Source: Labilibaculum sp. DW002 (GTDB lineage Bacteria > Bacteroidota > Bacteroidia > Bacteroidales > Marinifilaceae). From it: a stretch of DNA of 64,000 nucleotides. Location of the stretch: NCBI RefSeq assembly GCF_029029525.1, contig NZ_JAKJSC010000008.1, positions 89,072 through 153,071 of the forward strand, given 5' to 3'. Position numbers and translations under genes: made by a program. The notes beneath the pieces were generated by a model. The model saw nothing but the letters and a program-made list of their open reading frames with translations, had not been told where the DNA came from and did not search any database. Positions 26,884 to 36,425 of the stretch are shown here, piece by piece; position 1 is the stretch's first letter, and each line of letters starts with the position of its first letter.

Positions 26884-27987
26884 TCACATATTCAAAGCGT
26901 AAATTTTCCCCGGAAGTGATTTTATGAGCCCATCAAATTCTAATTTCAAGAGTAAACTTGACACTTTACTCATCGGAAAATCACTTTTAATACAGATCAT
27001 ATCAATAGGTGTATTATGATTCTCTTTTAACACTTGAATTAAAGACTCCTCATCGGGCGAAAGCTCTAAAAATAGTTTTTTCTGGACTGTTTTCACCTCT
27101 TTCTTTGTATCCTCCCAACCTAAAATGTATTCTAAGTCGGCTATACTTTCAATAAGGTGTGCTTGATTTGTTTTGATTAATTTATTGCAGCCTATGGAAC
27201 TTTTATCCGAAGTTCTGCCTGGAAAGGCAAATACATCCCTATTATAGGAGTTTGCAATATCAGCAGTAACTAGAGAACCTCCTTTCGCCGCCGACTCAAT
27301 TACGATGGTTGCATCGGACATACCAGCAATAATTCTATTTCTACGGACAAAATTTTTGGGATCGAATTTACTTTTGGATGTAAACTCACTAATAATTGCG
27401 CCTTGATCAATGATTTCTTTAGCGTACCTCTTGTGTTGAGATGGATACATCATATCTAAACCATGCCCAACTGCTGCTACAGTTTGCAATCCGTTTCCCA
27501 ATGCAGCTTTGTGCGCACAAATATCAACGCCGTAAGCTAATCCACTAACAATTATTGGTTTGATATTTTTTTCTGATAAATCTTTTATCAATTGATTACA
27601 AACTTCACGACCATAATCACTGGCATTACGCGTTCCCACTATACTTATTGATCTAGAGACATTAAAGTTGGTATATCCTTTATAATATAGTGTACAAGGA
27701 GAATCGGCACAATTTAATAAGCGTTGCGGATAATTTTCATCCAAATAAAATGCTACTTGAATATCATTTTTAGCGATAAACTCAATCTCCTCTTCCGCCA
27801 AAGTAATTGCAGGCTCACGATCTAATTTATCAACAAAAAACTGACCTATCCCTGGTATTTTGAGCAGATTTTGCTTCTTTTCTTTAAACAAACCTTCCAA
27901 ACTACCAGTATAGGCAATTACCTTTTTTGTATTAACAGGACCGATACCATTAAGGAAACTAATAGCTACTTTATAAACATCTTCCAT
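26884..27987 (-). CDS. dprA: DNA processing protein DprA
   Basis: Loads RecA on incoming single-stranded DNA during transformation; 367 residues. An N-terminal helical/HhH-like region contains LKIPGIGQFFVDKL. The Rossmann-like DprA core has VGTRNASDYGREV, VSGLAYGVDICAHKAAL, GHGLDMMYPSQH and the late block VFAFPGRTSDKSSIGCNKLI. A C-terminal winged-helix domain follows (about 300-367). No other competence genes lie nearby. Confidence 0.95.
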   Translation of the reverse strand: MEDVYKVAISFLNGIGPVNTKKVIAYTGSLEGLFKEKKQNLLKIPGIGQFFVDKLDREPAITLAEEEIEFIAKNDIQVAFYLDENYPQRLLNCADSPCTLYYKGYTNFNVSRSISIVGTRNASDYGREVCNQLIKDLSEKNIKPIIVSGLAYGVDICAHKAALGNGLQTVAAVGHGLDMMYPSQHKRYAKEIIDQGAIISEFTSKSKFDPKNFVRRNRIIAGMSDATIVIESAAKGGSLVTADIANSYNRDVFAFPGRTSDKSSIGCNKLIKTNQAHLIESIADLEYILGWEDTKKEVKTVQKKLFLELSPDEESLIQVLKENHNTPIDMICIKSDFPMSKVSSLLLKLEFDGLIKSLPGKIYALNM

Positions 27988-28033
27988 ACATCATTTTAGA
28001 ATATTAATGAATGAAAGCTAATTTACAAAATAT

Positions 28034-28636
28034 TTATAAAGTAAAGGTGGTTCCGATTGTAAAAAAGCCAGCATTAGCCCATCCCAATTCCGCAAACAAA
28101 CCAAATTGATTGGAGAAATGATAGCGTGCTCCAAGAACCACACCCAAATCTAACAGCAATTCGTTTTTCTTATTGGTACTGATAAAAGCTTGATTTCCAC
28201 TATCCAATTCGGATACTGACAAATTCGTTGTTTCCAGAGATAAACCTGTTTTTGCACTGGCATACATTTCAATTCCATTTGCTGGAGCTATATTCATCTC
28301 GGACAACCAATTATTTAACTCGTAGGTAAAAACAGCCCCAAACCGATAATAATTGAATTTACTCTCACTAAAACCTAAATTATACTCATGTTTTTGTCCA
28401 GCATAACCAATGTATGCACCAATACTCATATCAGGTTTCCATTGTTTTTCTAACTGGATAATAAAAGATGGCGAATTTGTTTCGTTTGCTCCACTATAAT
28501 TGTGGTCAAACTTGCCATATTTCCCTAAAGGAATTCCAATGTTTAATCGCAAATCGTTTTCTTGAGCATATAATCCTGAGGGTAATAAAATGGCAACTAT
28601 TGCCAATACTAACTGAGTTTTAATTTTTCTATACAT
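28034..28636 (-). CDS. Outer-membrane beta-barrel protein, unknown
   Basis: A 200-residue secreted protein with signal peptide (TQLVLAIVAILLPSGLYAQ) followed by alternating hydrophobic strands typical of an OmpA-like or porin-family 8-stranded barrel. The C-terminus ends GFFTIGTTFTL, with the aromatic/strand ending seen in outer-membrane proteins. No known gene partner; it lies between dprA and a small membrane protein. Function not assigned. Confidence 0.7.
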   Translation of the reverse strand: MYRKIKTQLVLAIVAILLPSGLYAQENDLRLNIGIPLGKYGKFDHNYSGANETNSPSFIIQLEKQWKPDMSIGAYIGYAGQKHEYNLGFSESKFNYYRFGAVFTYELNNWLSEMNIAPANGIEMYASAKTGLSLETTNLSVSELDSGNQAFISTNKKNELLLDLGVVLGARYHFSNQFGLFAELGWANAGFFTIGTTFTL

Positions 28637-28718
28637 TTCTCATAAAATATTCGAATACGTAAGAACCAACGCAAACCAAATAAATTTAGTGCGTGAGTTT
28701 ATTATAAAGATTAAAAGA

Positions 28719-29180
28719 TTACTTTTTTAAAGAATTTCGCCTCAAGGAATCAATCATTTTTAGCTTATCGGATTTGGACAGAGCAGAAATACTAACCTTA
28801 GGATATTTTGCTAAACCTCGTTCTGTTTGCTGATATAAAACAATTTCTGTTCGTAATCCCAGAAGCTTATTTTCTATATCAAAATGCGACAAGGAATTTT
28901 TTGCTATTTCGATTGATTTAAATTTATGGTGAAAAGGATGCAAAGGATAGTATCGTAAAATGATCTTCTTTTCTGATTCCTGATAGATTACAAAATTCAA
29001 ATCCAAACTAAGCGTAAATATGATCGTAACGATTACAAAAGCTGTCATTCCGCCTAAAACAGTATATATGTCTTCTTCTCTTAAATAGAGAAGTAAAATT
29101 GTTATCGCCAGATATAAAAAGACAAGCACGTAATAAAACAGTTTAATCCATCCTGCACGACTTTGATTATTTATTTTCAT
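28719..29180 (-). CDS. Membrane protein with PH-like tail, unknown
   Basis: A 153-residue protein with two N-terminal TM helices (LFYYVLVFLYLAITILLLYL and GGMTAFVIVTIIFTLSLDL), then a beta-rich soluble part beginning NFVIYQESEKKIILRYYPLHP, suggestive of a bacterial PH-like domain. No signal peptide, no recognised family. It is not obviously part of an operon. Confidence 0.6.
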   Translation of the reverse strand: MKINNQSRAGWIKLFYYVLVFLYLAITILLLYLREEDIYTVLGGMTAFVIVTIIFTLSLDLNFVIYQESEKKIILRYYPLHPFHHKFKSIEIAKNSLSHFDIENKLLGLRTEIVLYQQTERGLAKYPKVSISALSKSDKLKMIDSLRRNSLKK

Positions 29181-29558
29181 ATTTCATTTATGTTTTGAAT
29201 TTTATCAAAGGTAAAAACTAATGTGGAGTTCAACAATCAAATTCCAAGGATCTATAATTTCTTTTATTTTTAAAGGAATTCCAGACGAGTAATACACTTT
29301 CTTTTCATTACATATCTAACAGAGAATCGGTCAAAATTTGACGTTTATAAAATTCCGATAGAGTTTTTGCTAATATATAATGAATATTAAGCCAGACTTT
29401 TTTATTTTTACCCGGAATTATCCCACACTATATCAAGTTAATAATTAAGTGAGGCGGGGGTGAATATTCCACTTCTGTAGATTTATCATGCCTTTTAGGC
29501 TGATATTCAGTTCAGATTTGAATATTTTCGTACTCCTGGTTTGGAAAAAGAAAAAAAG
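29181..29558 (+). other. 378-bp intergenic region with possible structured apt leader
   Basis: No ORF is credible. The part nearest apt (about 29415-29540) is richer in G than its surroundings (AGTGAGGCGGGGGTG at 29448-29462) and contains a hairpin ATCA-T-GCCT / AGGC-TGAT near 29487-29506 and repeated GAATATT motifs. A near-consensus -7 box TATTTTCG lies near 29523. It could be an apt leader or an RNA gene; it matches no riboswitch I can name, and no terminator is visible. Confidence 0.3.
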
Positions 29559-30089
29559 ATGAACGTAAAACTTCAAGAAGCAAAAGATTCAATTAGAGAT
29601 ATTGTTGATTTTCCTAAAGAGGGTATTGTATTTAAAGATATCACCACAATGTTGAAGGATGAAAAACACCTAAACACTTTGGTCGAATCTCTTTACGAGC
29701 AATACAAAGACAAAGGTATTACTAAAGTAGTGGGACTAGAAAGTCGCGGTTTTATTTTGGGTACTGTACTAGCCTATAAATTAGGTGCTGGTTTTGTTCC
29801 CGTACGTAAACCTGGAAAATTACCTGCTCCTACATTTTCAGAAAAATACTCACTAGAGTATGGCGAAGATGAAATGTTCATTCATCAGGATGCATTAGAT
29901 ACTGAAGATATTATTTTAGTACACGACGATTTGTTAGCAACAGGTGGAACAGCGAAAGCTTCGATTAACCTTATTAACAAATTCAATGTTAAGAATGTTT
30001 ATGTGAATTTCATATTAGAATTAGACTTTTTGAAAGGCCGTGATAAATTGGCTACTCAATATGACGTAGATTCTCTATTTCACTTTTAA
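29559..30089 (+). CDS. apt: Adenine phosphoribosyltransferase
   Basis: Purine salvage: adenine plus PRPP gives AMP. The ATG at 29559 gives 176 residues (usual length); an upstream TTG frame from 29541 adds six residues and is less likely. Signatures are FPKEGIVFKDITTML, VVGLESRGFILG and PRPP loop ILVHDDLLATGGTAKA. A 10-bp hairpin at 30110-30146 lies past the stop but has only three T residues after it. Confidence 0.96.
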   Translation: MNVKLQEAKDSIRDIVDFPKEGIVFKDITTMLKDEKHLNTLVESLYEQYKDKGITKVVGLESRGFILGTVLAYKLGAGFVPVRKPGKLPAPTFSEKYSLEYGEDEMFIHQDALDTEDIILVHDDLLATGGTAKASINLINKFNVKNVYVNFILELDFLKGRDKLATQYDVDSLFHF

Positions 30090-30109
30090 ATAAAGCATGA
30101 AAATATCAT

Positions 30110-30149
30110 TCAGGTCATCTCAACTTAAGTGGTTTTGATGACCTGATTT
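30110..30149 (+). terminator. Possible terminator between apt and aroA
   Basis: TCAGGTCATC / GATGACCTGA stem (10 pairs) around a 17-base loop; the T-tract is short (TTT), so activity is uncertain. Confidence 0.45.
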
Positions 30150-30187
30150 GCGCTATACCTGTTTTGGCAATTAAAAATCCCTGTTCA

Positions 30188-31414
30188 ATGCAATATTCTA
30201 TTTCGAAAAAAAACAATATCATAGAGGGTCGAATAAACCTTCCTGCATCGAAAAGTATTTCGAACCGTGTACAAATCATCAATGCTTTAAGTTATAGTTT
30301 TGAGCCAATCAAAAACCTATCAACTTGCGACGATTCCAAAGTAATGCAAGAGGTTTTATTTTCGAACACCAACGTTTTTGATGTAGGTCACGCTGGCACA
30401 AGCATGCGATTCTTAACGGCATATTTATCTAAAATTCTGGGAGAATGGACACTTACCGGTTCCGATAGAATGAAAGAACGTCCTATCTCGGTTTTAGTTG
30501 ATGCTTTAAATTCTTTAGGTGCTCAAGTTTCATATCTTGAAAAAGAAGGTTACCCTCCTCTCAAAATATTAGGTTCGAATTTAACTGGAGAAGAAGTTAG
30601 TTTAAAGGGAGATACTAGTTCTCAGTACATTACTGCTCTACTTTTAATTGCTCCAACTCTTGTAAATGGGTTGAAAATTAAATTAGAAGGCAAAATTGTG
30701 TCTCGATCTTATATCGAAATGACTCTAAATATCATGAAGGAATTTGGTATTGAATATGAATTTAAAGGGAATGAGATTTTTGTTGACAAACAAGCGTATA
30801 AAGTAATGCCTTACACGGTTGAAGGAGATTGGTCAGGCGCATCATACTGGTACGCATTTATGGCCTTAGCGCCAAAGGGAAAACTATTCCTGGATGGACT
30901 GAAAAAAAATAGTTTCCAAGGTGATTCTGGTTTAATCGAAGTTTTTGAAAAGCTAGGTGTTAAAACTAATTTTTCGAAACGAGGCATGTATATTGAGCAG
31001 AGCAATGAGGTTTGTAAAAAATTGATTTTCGATTTTATTGAGATGCCAGATTTAGCTCAAACATTTGCAGTTGTTTCAGCTTTAAAAAATATCCCATTTC
31101 ACTTTAAAGGATTAGAAACTTTAAAAATTAAAGAGACTAATCGTATAGCTGCACTTATTGATGAACTAGCAAAATTAGGTTATGTATTACATGAACCTAA
31201 GGAAGGCGAACTGGCTTGGGATGGTGAAATGAAAGAAGTAACTGAAGAGATTATTATCAAAACCTATCACGATCATAGAATGGCTATGTCATTTGCTCCA
31301 ATTGCGATGCTTCGCCCCGAGATTAAAATCGATGATCCTATGGTTGTAAATAAATCATATCCTAACTTCTGGGAACAACTTAAAGAAGTTGGATTCCATA
31401 TTGAAGAAAGTTAA
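30188..31414 (+). CDS. aroA: 3-phosphoshikimate 1-carboxyvinyltransferase (EPSP synthase)
   Basis: Sixth step of the shikimate pathway, 408 residues from the ATG at 30188 (an upstream TTG at 30164 extends the frame but lacks family similarity). The S3P-binding motif is LPASKSISNRVQIINAL; the PEP-site GHAGTSMRFLTAYL and the late KETNRIAAL and DHRMAMSFAP motifs are all present. It ends in a strong terminator. Class assignment as glyphosate-sensitive or tolerant cannot be judged here. Confidence 0.97.
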   Translation: MQYSISKKNNIIEGRINLPASKSISNRVQIINALSYSFEPIKNLSTCDDSKVMQEVLFSNTNVFDVGHAGTSMRFLTAYLSKILGEWTLTGSDRMKERPISVLVDALNSLGAQVSYLEKEGYPPLKILGSNLTGEEVSLKGDTSSQYITALLLIAPTLVNGLKIKLEGKIVSRSYIEMTLNIMKEFGIEYEFKGNEIFVDKQAYKVMPYTVEGDWSGASYWYAFMALAPKGKLFLDGLKKNSFQGDSGLIEVFEKLGVKTNFSKRGMYIEQSNEVCKKLIFDFIEMPDLAQTFAVVSALKNIPFHFKGLETLKIKETNRIAALIDELAKLGYVLHEPKEGELAWDGEMKEVTEEIIIKTYHDHRMAMSFAPIAMLRPEIKIDDPMVVNKSYPNFWEQLKEVGFHIEES

Positions 31415-31440
31415 CTTACAAAATACAATCAGATATAGAG

Positions 31441-31468
31441 AGCTCGACCTACAAGTCGAGCTTTTTTT
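31441..31468 (+). terminator. Terminator of aroA
   Basis: AGCTCGAC / GTCGAGCT stem with 6-base loop and seven T residues, 27 bases after the stop. Confidence 0.93.
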
Positions 31469-31492
31469 ATGCAATTCAAATTAGGACTACCC

Positions 31493-31888
31493 CTACTTTT
31501 TTACATCATTATCAGCCGACGTAGCATCACTAAAAGTAGGCAAAGACTCGGTAATGCTGCCAGCCCCCTTTTTATTAATTTTGAAAGTAACATCCTTTGT
31601 TGTAGTAAATAACAGAACAGATGAAAAAGATTTTCTGAGATGTGATTTCATAACTACAAAAGCCTCTTCTAATGTAAGCTCGTCTTCCTGATCCTCTGTT
31701 TCTTTAGATCTATAGCGCAATTTTAGTAAGACCTTAAAGCCACCTTCAGAATAAACTGGCCTCACAAATATATTTCTCAAATTAGGCTTACCGATGGTTT
31801 TTGCCATCGTTAACTTCGCAAAGCGACCTTCTTCTAAACTTTCTTTTACCTGTTTCCAGAAAAGAACAAACACATCTTGGTAAGGCAT
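31493..31888 (-). CDS. Conserved hypothetical protein (131 aa)
   Basis: Not recognised. It is soluble, with an N-terminal part MPYQDVFVLFWKQVKESLEEG, then lysine/arginine-rich strands (LRNIFVRPVYSEGGFKVLLKLRYRSKETEDQEDE split around a charged turn). No signal peptide or membrane segment. The basic central region could contact nucleic acid, but this is a guess. It stands alone on the minus strand between aroA and deoD. Confidence 0.65.
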   Translation of the reverse strand: MPYQDVFVLFWKQVKESLEEGRFAKLTMAKTIGKPNLRNIFVRPVYSEGGFKVLLKLRYRSKETEDQEDELTLEEAFVVMKSHLRKSFSSVLLFTTTKDVTFKINKKGAGSITESLPTFSDATSADNDVKK

Positions 31889-32005
31889 AAACTAAAAATT
31901 GATGAGAAAATATTTCGTTTTTCAAAAGTAATACTATAATTCAATACAATCTACCCTGTGGAAAATGTTTAGGCAAGTTCATTAGAAACTCAATTACGAA
32001 TAGGG

Positions 32006-32043
32006 CAAAAAAAAAGGAGAAACTCCCCAAAGCTTCTCCTTTT
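32006..32043 (-). terminator. Terminator of deoD
   Basis: AAAGGAGAA / TTCTCCTTT arms around an 11-base loop; A-run at the left gives a T-run on the minus strand, 26 bases past the deoD stop. Confidence 0.88.
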
Positions 32044-32068
32044 AAAATGCAATCTTTTTAGATCTAAA

Positions 32069-32785
32069 TTATTGCTTGATTGCAGTTTCCAAACCGATTG
32101 TAATCATTGTATTCAATGATGTTTGACGCTCTTCAGCGGTAGTTTCTTCTCCTGTTAAAATATGATCGCTAACAGTCAAAATTGCTAAAGCTTTAGCATT
32201 ATGACGTGCTGCGATTGTATATAACGCAGTGGCTTCCATTTCTACAGCTAATACACCGTAGTCAGCCCAGATTTTAAATGGTTCTGGATTATTTTCTAAA
32301 TCGTGATAGAAAATGTCAGAAGTTAAAGTTGATCCAACCTTGATATTTACACCTTTTTCTGTTGCAGCCTGATGTGCATCGCTCAACAAGCCAAAGTCAG
32401 CACATGGTGAATAATCCATTCCTCTGAAAAGGTTTCTGTTCATTGCTGAGTCAGTACATGATGTCATCGCAAGAATCACATCAAACACTTTTACATCGTG
32501 ATTAAAAGAACCACAAGTTCCAATACGAATCACATTCTTAACGCCGTACTGAGTGATTAACTCGTGTGCATAGATACCAATTGAAGGCACACCCATACCT
32601 GTTCCTTGTACAGAAATACGTTTTCCTTTATAGGTTCCTGTGAAACCCAGCATATTTCTAACTTTATTATAACAAACAACATCCTCCAAGAAGTTATCTG
32701 CAATATACTTCGCTCTTAATGGATCACCTGGTAAAAGGATAGTTTCAGCAATATCGCCCATTTTGGCTTCGTTGTGTGCACTCAT
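32069..32785 (-). CDS. deoD: Purine nucleoside phosphorylase, DeoD type
   Basis: Phosphorolysis of purine nucleosides to free base and ribose-1-phosphate; 238 residues. Family features are [26 protein letters not shown] (start, split here by GDIAE...), [32 protein letters not shown], and [16 protein letters not shown] with [16 protein letters not shown]. It is hexameric in relatives. Salvage partner of apt, 2 kb away; monocistronic. Confidence 0.95.
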   Translation of the reverse strand: MSAHNEAKMGDIAETILLPGDPLRAKYIADNFLEDVVCYNKVRNMLGFTGTYKGKRISVQGTGMGVPSIGIYAHELITQYGVKNVIRIGTCGSFNHDVKVFDVILAMTSCTDSAMNRNLFRGMDYSPCADFGLLSDAHQAATEKGVNIKVGSTLTSDIFYHDLENNPEPFKIWADYGVLAVEMEATALYTIAARHNAKALAILTVSDHILTGEETTAEERQTSLNTMITIGLETAIKQ

Positions 32786-33011
32786 GATATATTGATTTTA
32801 TAGTTTACAAATAAAGATAACAGATTTCTACAAACGATCGTTACAATCGAACATAGAATTAGCATTATACTAATACTCACTTAATTTAAGAGATGGGATA
32901 TAAAATTGGTTGGTTGGTAGTTGGAGAGCCTATGGTTTAAAAAACTATGTTCGCTTTCCGAGTACAAAAGTAAGCTTTTTGATTGGATAAATCCAAATAA
33001 GACTTAAGAAT

Positions 33012-33479
33012 TTAAAGAGACATTCTTTTCCTTGTGAAAAAATCTTTTATCAGGTTCGCACTCTCCTCTTTCATAATCCCTGAAACTACTTCGGTTCTTG
33101 GATGCATCGGGTTAGGTGAAAATCGTGTATATCCTCTCTTATCATCGCTTGCTCCATATACAATTTTTGATATTTGAGACCAAGCTAAAGCTCCTGCACA
33201 CATGTTACATGGCTCAAGTGTCACATATAAGGTACAATCCTTTAAATATTTTCCTCCCAAATAATTAGCTGCAGCTGTAATAGCCTGCATCTCTGCATGA
33301 GCCGTCACATCATTCAAACGTTCAGTTAAGTTGTGTGCTCTGGCAATAATCCTATTATTACAAACCACAATGGCTCCAACAGGAATCTCTTCCTCATCAA
33401 AGGCTTTATGAGCCTCTTCCAAAGCCTGTTTCATAAAATACTCGTCCGAAAATGGTGATATTATAGATTCTTGGTTCAT
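33012..33479 (-). CDS. tadA: tRNA-specific adenosine deaminase
   Basis: Zinc deaminase that makes inosine at A34 of tRNA-Arg(ACG); 155 residues. The catalytic motif HAEMQAI (His ligand and Glu) and zinc Cys pair PCNMCAGALAWSQI are intact, with the TadA-type C-terminus ANLIKDFFTRKR. A TAACTTTG -7 box lies at 33546-33553 on the minus strand. The related guanine deaminase family is less likely given the C-terminal helix. Confidence 0.93.
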   Translation of the reverse strand: MNQESIISPFSDEYFMKQALEEAHKAFDEEEIPVGAIVVCNNRIIARAHNLTERLNDVTAHAEMQAITAAANYLGGKYLKDCTLYVTLEPCNMCAGALAWSQISKIVYGASDDKRGYTRFSPNPMHPRTEVVSGIMKEESANLIKDFFTRKRMSL

Positions 33480-33698
33480 GTTTTATCTTTTTTACAAATC
33501 TGTTTCTAAAAGCTTATTCAATTTCGCAAATTGTTAGTATTTTCGCAAAGTTAATAAAATAGGAATAAGACCGATTACTAATCAATTACAGACTTTATTT
33601 TATCAAAATAGATAAAAATACTAGTAATTGAAAGTAAACCAATTATTGGAATGGCATTACTCCTAACTAGATTGGATTGAATCAATAAATGATATAAG

Positions 33699-35456
33699 AT
33701 GTATAGAACTCATACTTGTGGTGAATTAAGAATTCAGAATGTAAAGGAAACTGTAACCCTTAGTGGTTGGGTGCAAAAAGCACGTGACTTAGGAGGAATG
33801 ACCTTTGTCGATCTTCGAGATCGTTATGGTATTACTCAGTTTGTTTTCGACATGGAAACCAATCCAGAGCTATGTGCTCAGGCTAGAAAATTAGGTCGTG
33901 AATTTGTTGTTGCAATTACCGGAACCGTTAATGAACGTCAAAGTAAAAACTCAAAAATACCTACAGGTGACATTGAGATAATTGCTGAGAAGGTTGAAGT
34001 ATTGAGCAAGTCTATAACACCTCCATTTACAATCGAAGAAAACACCGATGGTGGAGACGAACTGAGAATGAAATACCGTTACCTTGATTTACGTCGTAAC
34101 AGTGTTCGTGAGAATCTGGTAATGCGTCATAAAATGGGTATCGAGATTCGTAATTTCCTTGATCAACTTAATTTTATTGAAACAGAAACACCAGTATTGA
34201 TTAAGTCGACTCCAGAAGGAGCTCGTGACTTTATCGTTCCTTCGCGAATGAATCCAGGTGAGTTTTACGCTTTGCCACAATCTCCTCAGGTATTCAAACA
34301 ATTGTTGATGATCTCTGGTTTCGACCGTTATTATCAAATTGTAAAATGTTTCCGCGACGAAGATCTTCGTGCTGACCGTCAGCCTGAATTTACTCAGATT
34401 GATTGCGAAATGGCATTCGTAGAGCAAGATGACATCTTAAATACTTTCGAAAGCTTAACGAAACACCTTTTCAAGAAATTGAAAAATGTTGAGCTAAATT
34501 TCGATTTCCCAAAGTTAGACTATGCTGATGCCATGAAATACTATGGTAACGATAAGCCTGACACTCGCTTCGAGATGAAATTTGTTGACTTAAGCGTTGT
34601 AGCTAAAGGAAATGATTTCAAAGTATTTGATGAAGCTGAATATATTGGAGCAATTTGTGCTACAGGTTGTGCTACTTACACACGTAAGCAATTAGATAAA
34701 TTAACTGATTTTGTGAAGAAACCACAAATTGGAGCTAAAGGCCTAGTTTATGTGAAATATAACGAAGATGGTTCTTTCAAATCATCTGTAGATAAATTTT
34801 ACTCTGCTGAACACCTACAAAAGTGGGCTGAAGCTTGTAATGCAAAACCAGGAGACTTAATCTTAGTTCTTGTTGGTGATCGCAACACAACACTTCCTCA
34901 ACTTTCTGAATTGCGTCTTGAGATGGGGTCTCAACTTGGGTTGAGAGACAATGAGAAGTTCTCTCCACTTTGGGTTGTAGATTTTCCTCTATTGGAGTGG
35001 GATGAAGACAACAAGCGTTTTCACGCGATGCACCATCCATTTACATCTCCTAAAAAAGAAGATTTCCATTTATTGGATACAGATCCTGGAGCGGTTCGTG
35101 CAAATGCATATGACTTGGTTATTAATGGTGTTGAAATTGGTGGTGGTTCTATTCGTATTCACGATACAGAACAACAAGCTCAAATGTTCAAACACTTAGG
35201 TTTTACTGACGAAGAAGCTCAGGAGCAGTTTGGTTTCCTAATGGATGCTTTCCAATATGGTGCACCTCCACATGGTGGAATCGCCTTTGGATTTGACCGT
35301 TTAGCTTCTCTTTTTGCTGGTATCGAGTCTATTCGCGACGTGATTGCTTTCCCTAAAAATAATTCGGGACGCGATGTGATGATTGATTCACCTTCTACAA
35401 TTGCTGAAGAACAAATGATTGAATTAGGTCTTGACTACAGAAAGAAGTCTGAATAA
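33699..35456 (+). CDS. aspS: Aspartyl-tRNA synthetase
   Basis: Class II synthetase, 585 residues, bacterial type. It has an N-terminal OB-fold anticodon domain ([19 protein letters not shown]), motif 2 [20 protein letters not shown], the bacterial GAD insertion (about 290-410) and motif 3 [14 protein letters not shown]. Whether it is discriminating (Asp only) or also charges tRNA-Asn cannot be told here. Terminator at 35475-35506. Confidence 0.97.
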   Translation: MYRTHTCGELRIQNVKETVTLSGWVQKARDLGGMTFVDLRDRYGITQFVFDMETNPELCAQARKLGREFVVAITGTVNERQSKNSKIPTGDIEIIAEKVEVLSKSITPPFTIEENTDGGDELRMKYRYLDLRRNSVRENLVMRHKMGIEIRNFLDQLNFIETETPVLIKSTPEGARDFIVPSRMNPGEFYALPQSPQVFKQLLMISGFDRYYQIVKCFRDEDLRADRQPEFTQIDCEMAFVEQDDILNTFESLTKHLFKKLKNVELNFDFPKLDYADAMKYYGNDKPDTRFEMKFVDLSVVAKGNDFKVFDEAEYIGAICATGCATYTRKQLDKLTDFVKKPQIGAKGLVYVKYNEDGSFKSSVDKFYSAEHLQKWAEACNAKPGDLILVLVGDRNTTLPQLSELRLEMGSQLGLRDNEKFSPLWVVDFPLLEWDEDNKRFHAMHHPFTSPKKEDFHLLDTDPGAVRANAYDLVINGVEIGGGSIRIHDTEQQAQMFKHLGFTDEEAQEQFGFLMDAFQYGAPPHGGIAFGFDRLASLFAGIESIRDVIAFPKNNSGRDVMIDSPSTIAEEQMIELGLDYRKKSE

Positions 35457-35474
35457 GAACAATTCTAGATATAT

Positions 35475-35506
35475 AAAAAATGCCTCGATTATATCGAGGC
35501 ATTTTT
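35475..35506. terminator. Bidirectional terminator between aspS and the 35526 gene
   Basis: ATGCCTCGAT / ATCGAGGCAT stem with TAT loop, A-run left and T-run right, serving both convergent genes. Confidence 0.93.
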
Positions 35507-35525
35507 ATTTTCTTCTATTTAGAGC

Positions 35526-36233
35526 TTATTCCTTTTTCTTCTTTCTTTTAATCCTCTTCACTTTTTTACCATCGTCTGATTCTTCTACCTCTACGGTCAC
35601 TTCTACCTCAACTTCACCATCTTTCTCTACCCAAACATTATCATCTCCCGAACTTTTTATTTTAATGATTTTGTAGCCATCTTCTTCTGTTATTTGAACA
35701 TCATCAGAATCGTTAAGAATGATGATTTTTTCGCCCTTTTTACCATGAGCGTCAATCATGTGCATTTTGTGCTTTCCACCTTTTAGGATTTCAATATGAA
35801 TATCCTTCTCAATACAAGAATCTCCTTTGTGAATAAAAACGTTACCATCTTCATCGGAAAATTTAAACTCCTTAAGCATCTTAATTTCAAAATCTTCATC
35901 AATATCATGGTCCCCATCAGCCGTTACATGAATTTTTCGAATTATTTTTTTGTGTTTCCCATGATGATCACCATCCTCAGAAATCCAGATTTTATGTTTC
36001 TTCATAATCGAATCAGCCATGCCATCTAAATTCATTACTTCAATTATTTTATCATGTCCTACTCTTTCATGAAAAATGGTATCGATAATTGTTTCTTTTC
36101 CATCCTCAATTACTTTAACCTTTACATGAACTTCATGCTTTTCATCCTTCTTTTCTTTTTCCTGAGCAAATGATCCTTGTGCAGCACATACTGCAAAGCC
36201 AATTAATAATAGATAGAGTGATAATCGTTTCAT
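35526..36233 (-). CDS. Secreted charged, His-rich repeat-like protein, unknown
   Basis: A 235-residue protein with a signal peptide (LSLYLLLIGFAVCAAQGSFAQ) and a very charged mature part. It alternates His/Lys strands (HEVHVKVKVIEDG, HHGKHKKIIRKIHVT, GGKHKMHMIDAHGKKGEK) with acidic strands, then an E/V-rich segment and a basic end KRIKRKKKKE. The repeated beta-strand pattern suggests a periplasmic beta-rich or metal-binding protein. No family recognised; metal binding is inferred from His content only. Confidence 0.65.
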   Translation of the reverse strand: MKRLSLYLLLIGFAVCAAQGSFAQEKEKKDEKHEVHVKVKVIEDGKETIIDTIFHERVGHDKIIEVMNLDGMADSIMKKHKIWISEDGDHHGKHKKIIRKIHVTADGDHDIDEDFEIKMLKEFKFSDEDGNVFIHKGDSCIEKDIHIEILKGGKHKMHMIDAHGKKGEKIIILNDSDDVQITEEDGYKIIKIKSSGDDNVWVEKDGEVEVEVTVEVEESDDGKKVKRIKRKKKKE

Positions 36234-36345
36234 AAGTTCCTTTTTTAATTCAATAATTACTTTCTACCAACAAATTTACTACACTACTAAAATAAAGGCA
36301 GTTAAGCTTTAGCTAAAAAAAGTTAAGGAAAGGTTAAAAGGAAAA

Positions 36346-36379
36346 CAAAAAAAAGCTGCTCGAAATAATCGAACAGCTT
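36346..36379 (-). terminator. Terminator of lepA
   Basis: AAGCTGCTCGA / TCGAACAGCTT arms (one mismatch/wobble), preceded on plus by an A-run that is a T-run on the minus strand; 47 bases past the lepA stop. Confidence 0.88.
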
Positions 36380-36425
36380 ATTATATCAATAACTCTGACA
36401 GGAATTTGTAGTCTGTCTAGTCGTC

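Noticed and set aside
29415..29540. 6S RNA, tmRNA or SRP RNA upstream of apt
   Set aside because: None of the conserved core sequences of those RNAs was found; kept only as an unassigned leader region.
35431..35676. Plus-strand 81-aa ORF after aspS
   Set aside because: It overlaps the aspS terminator and is a Ser/Thr/Phe-rich shadow of the minus-strand exported protein gene.
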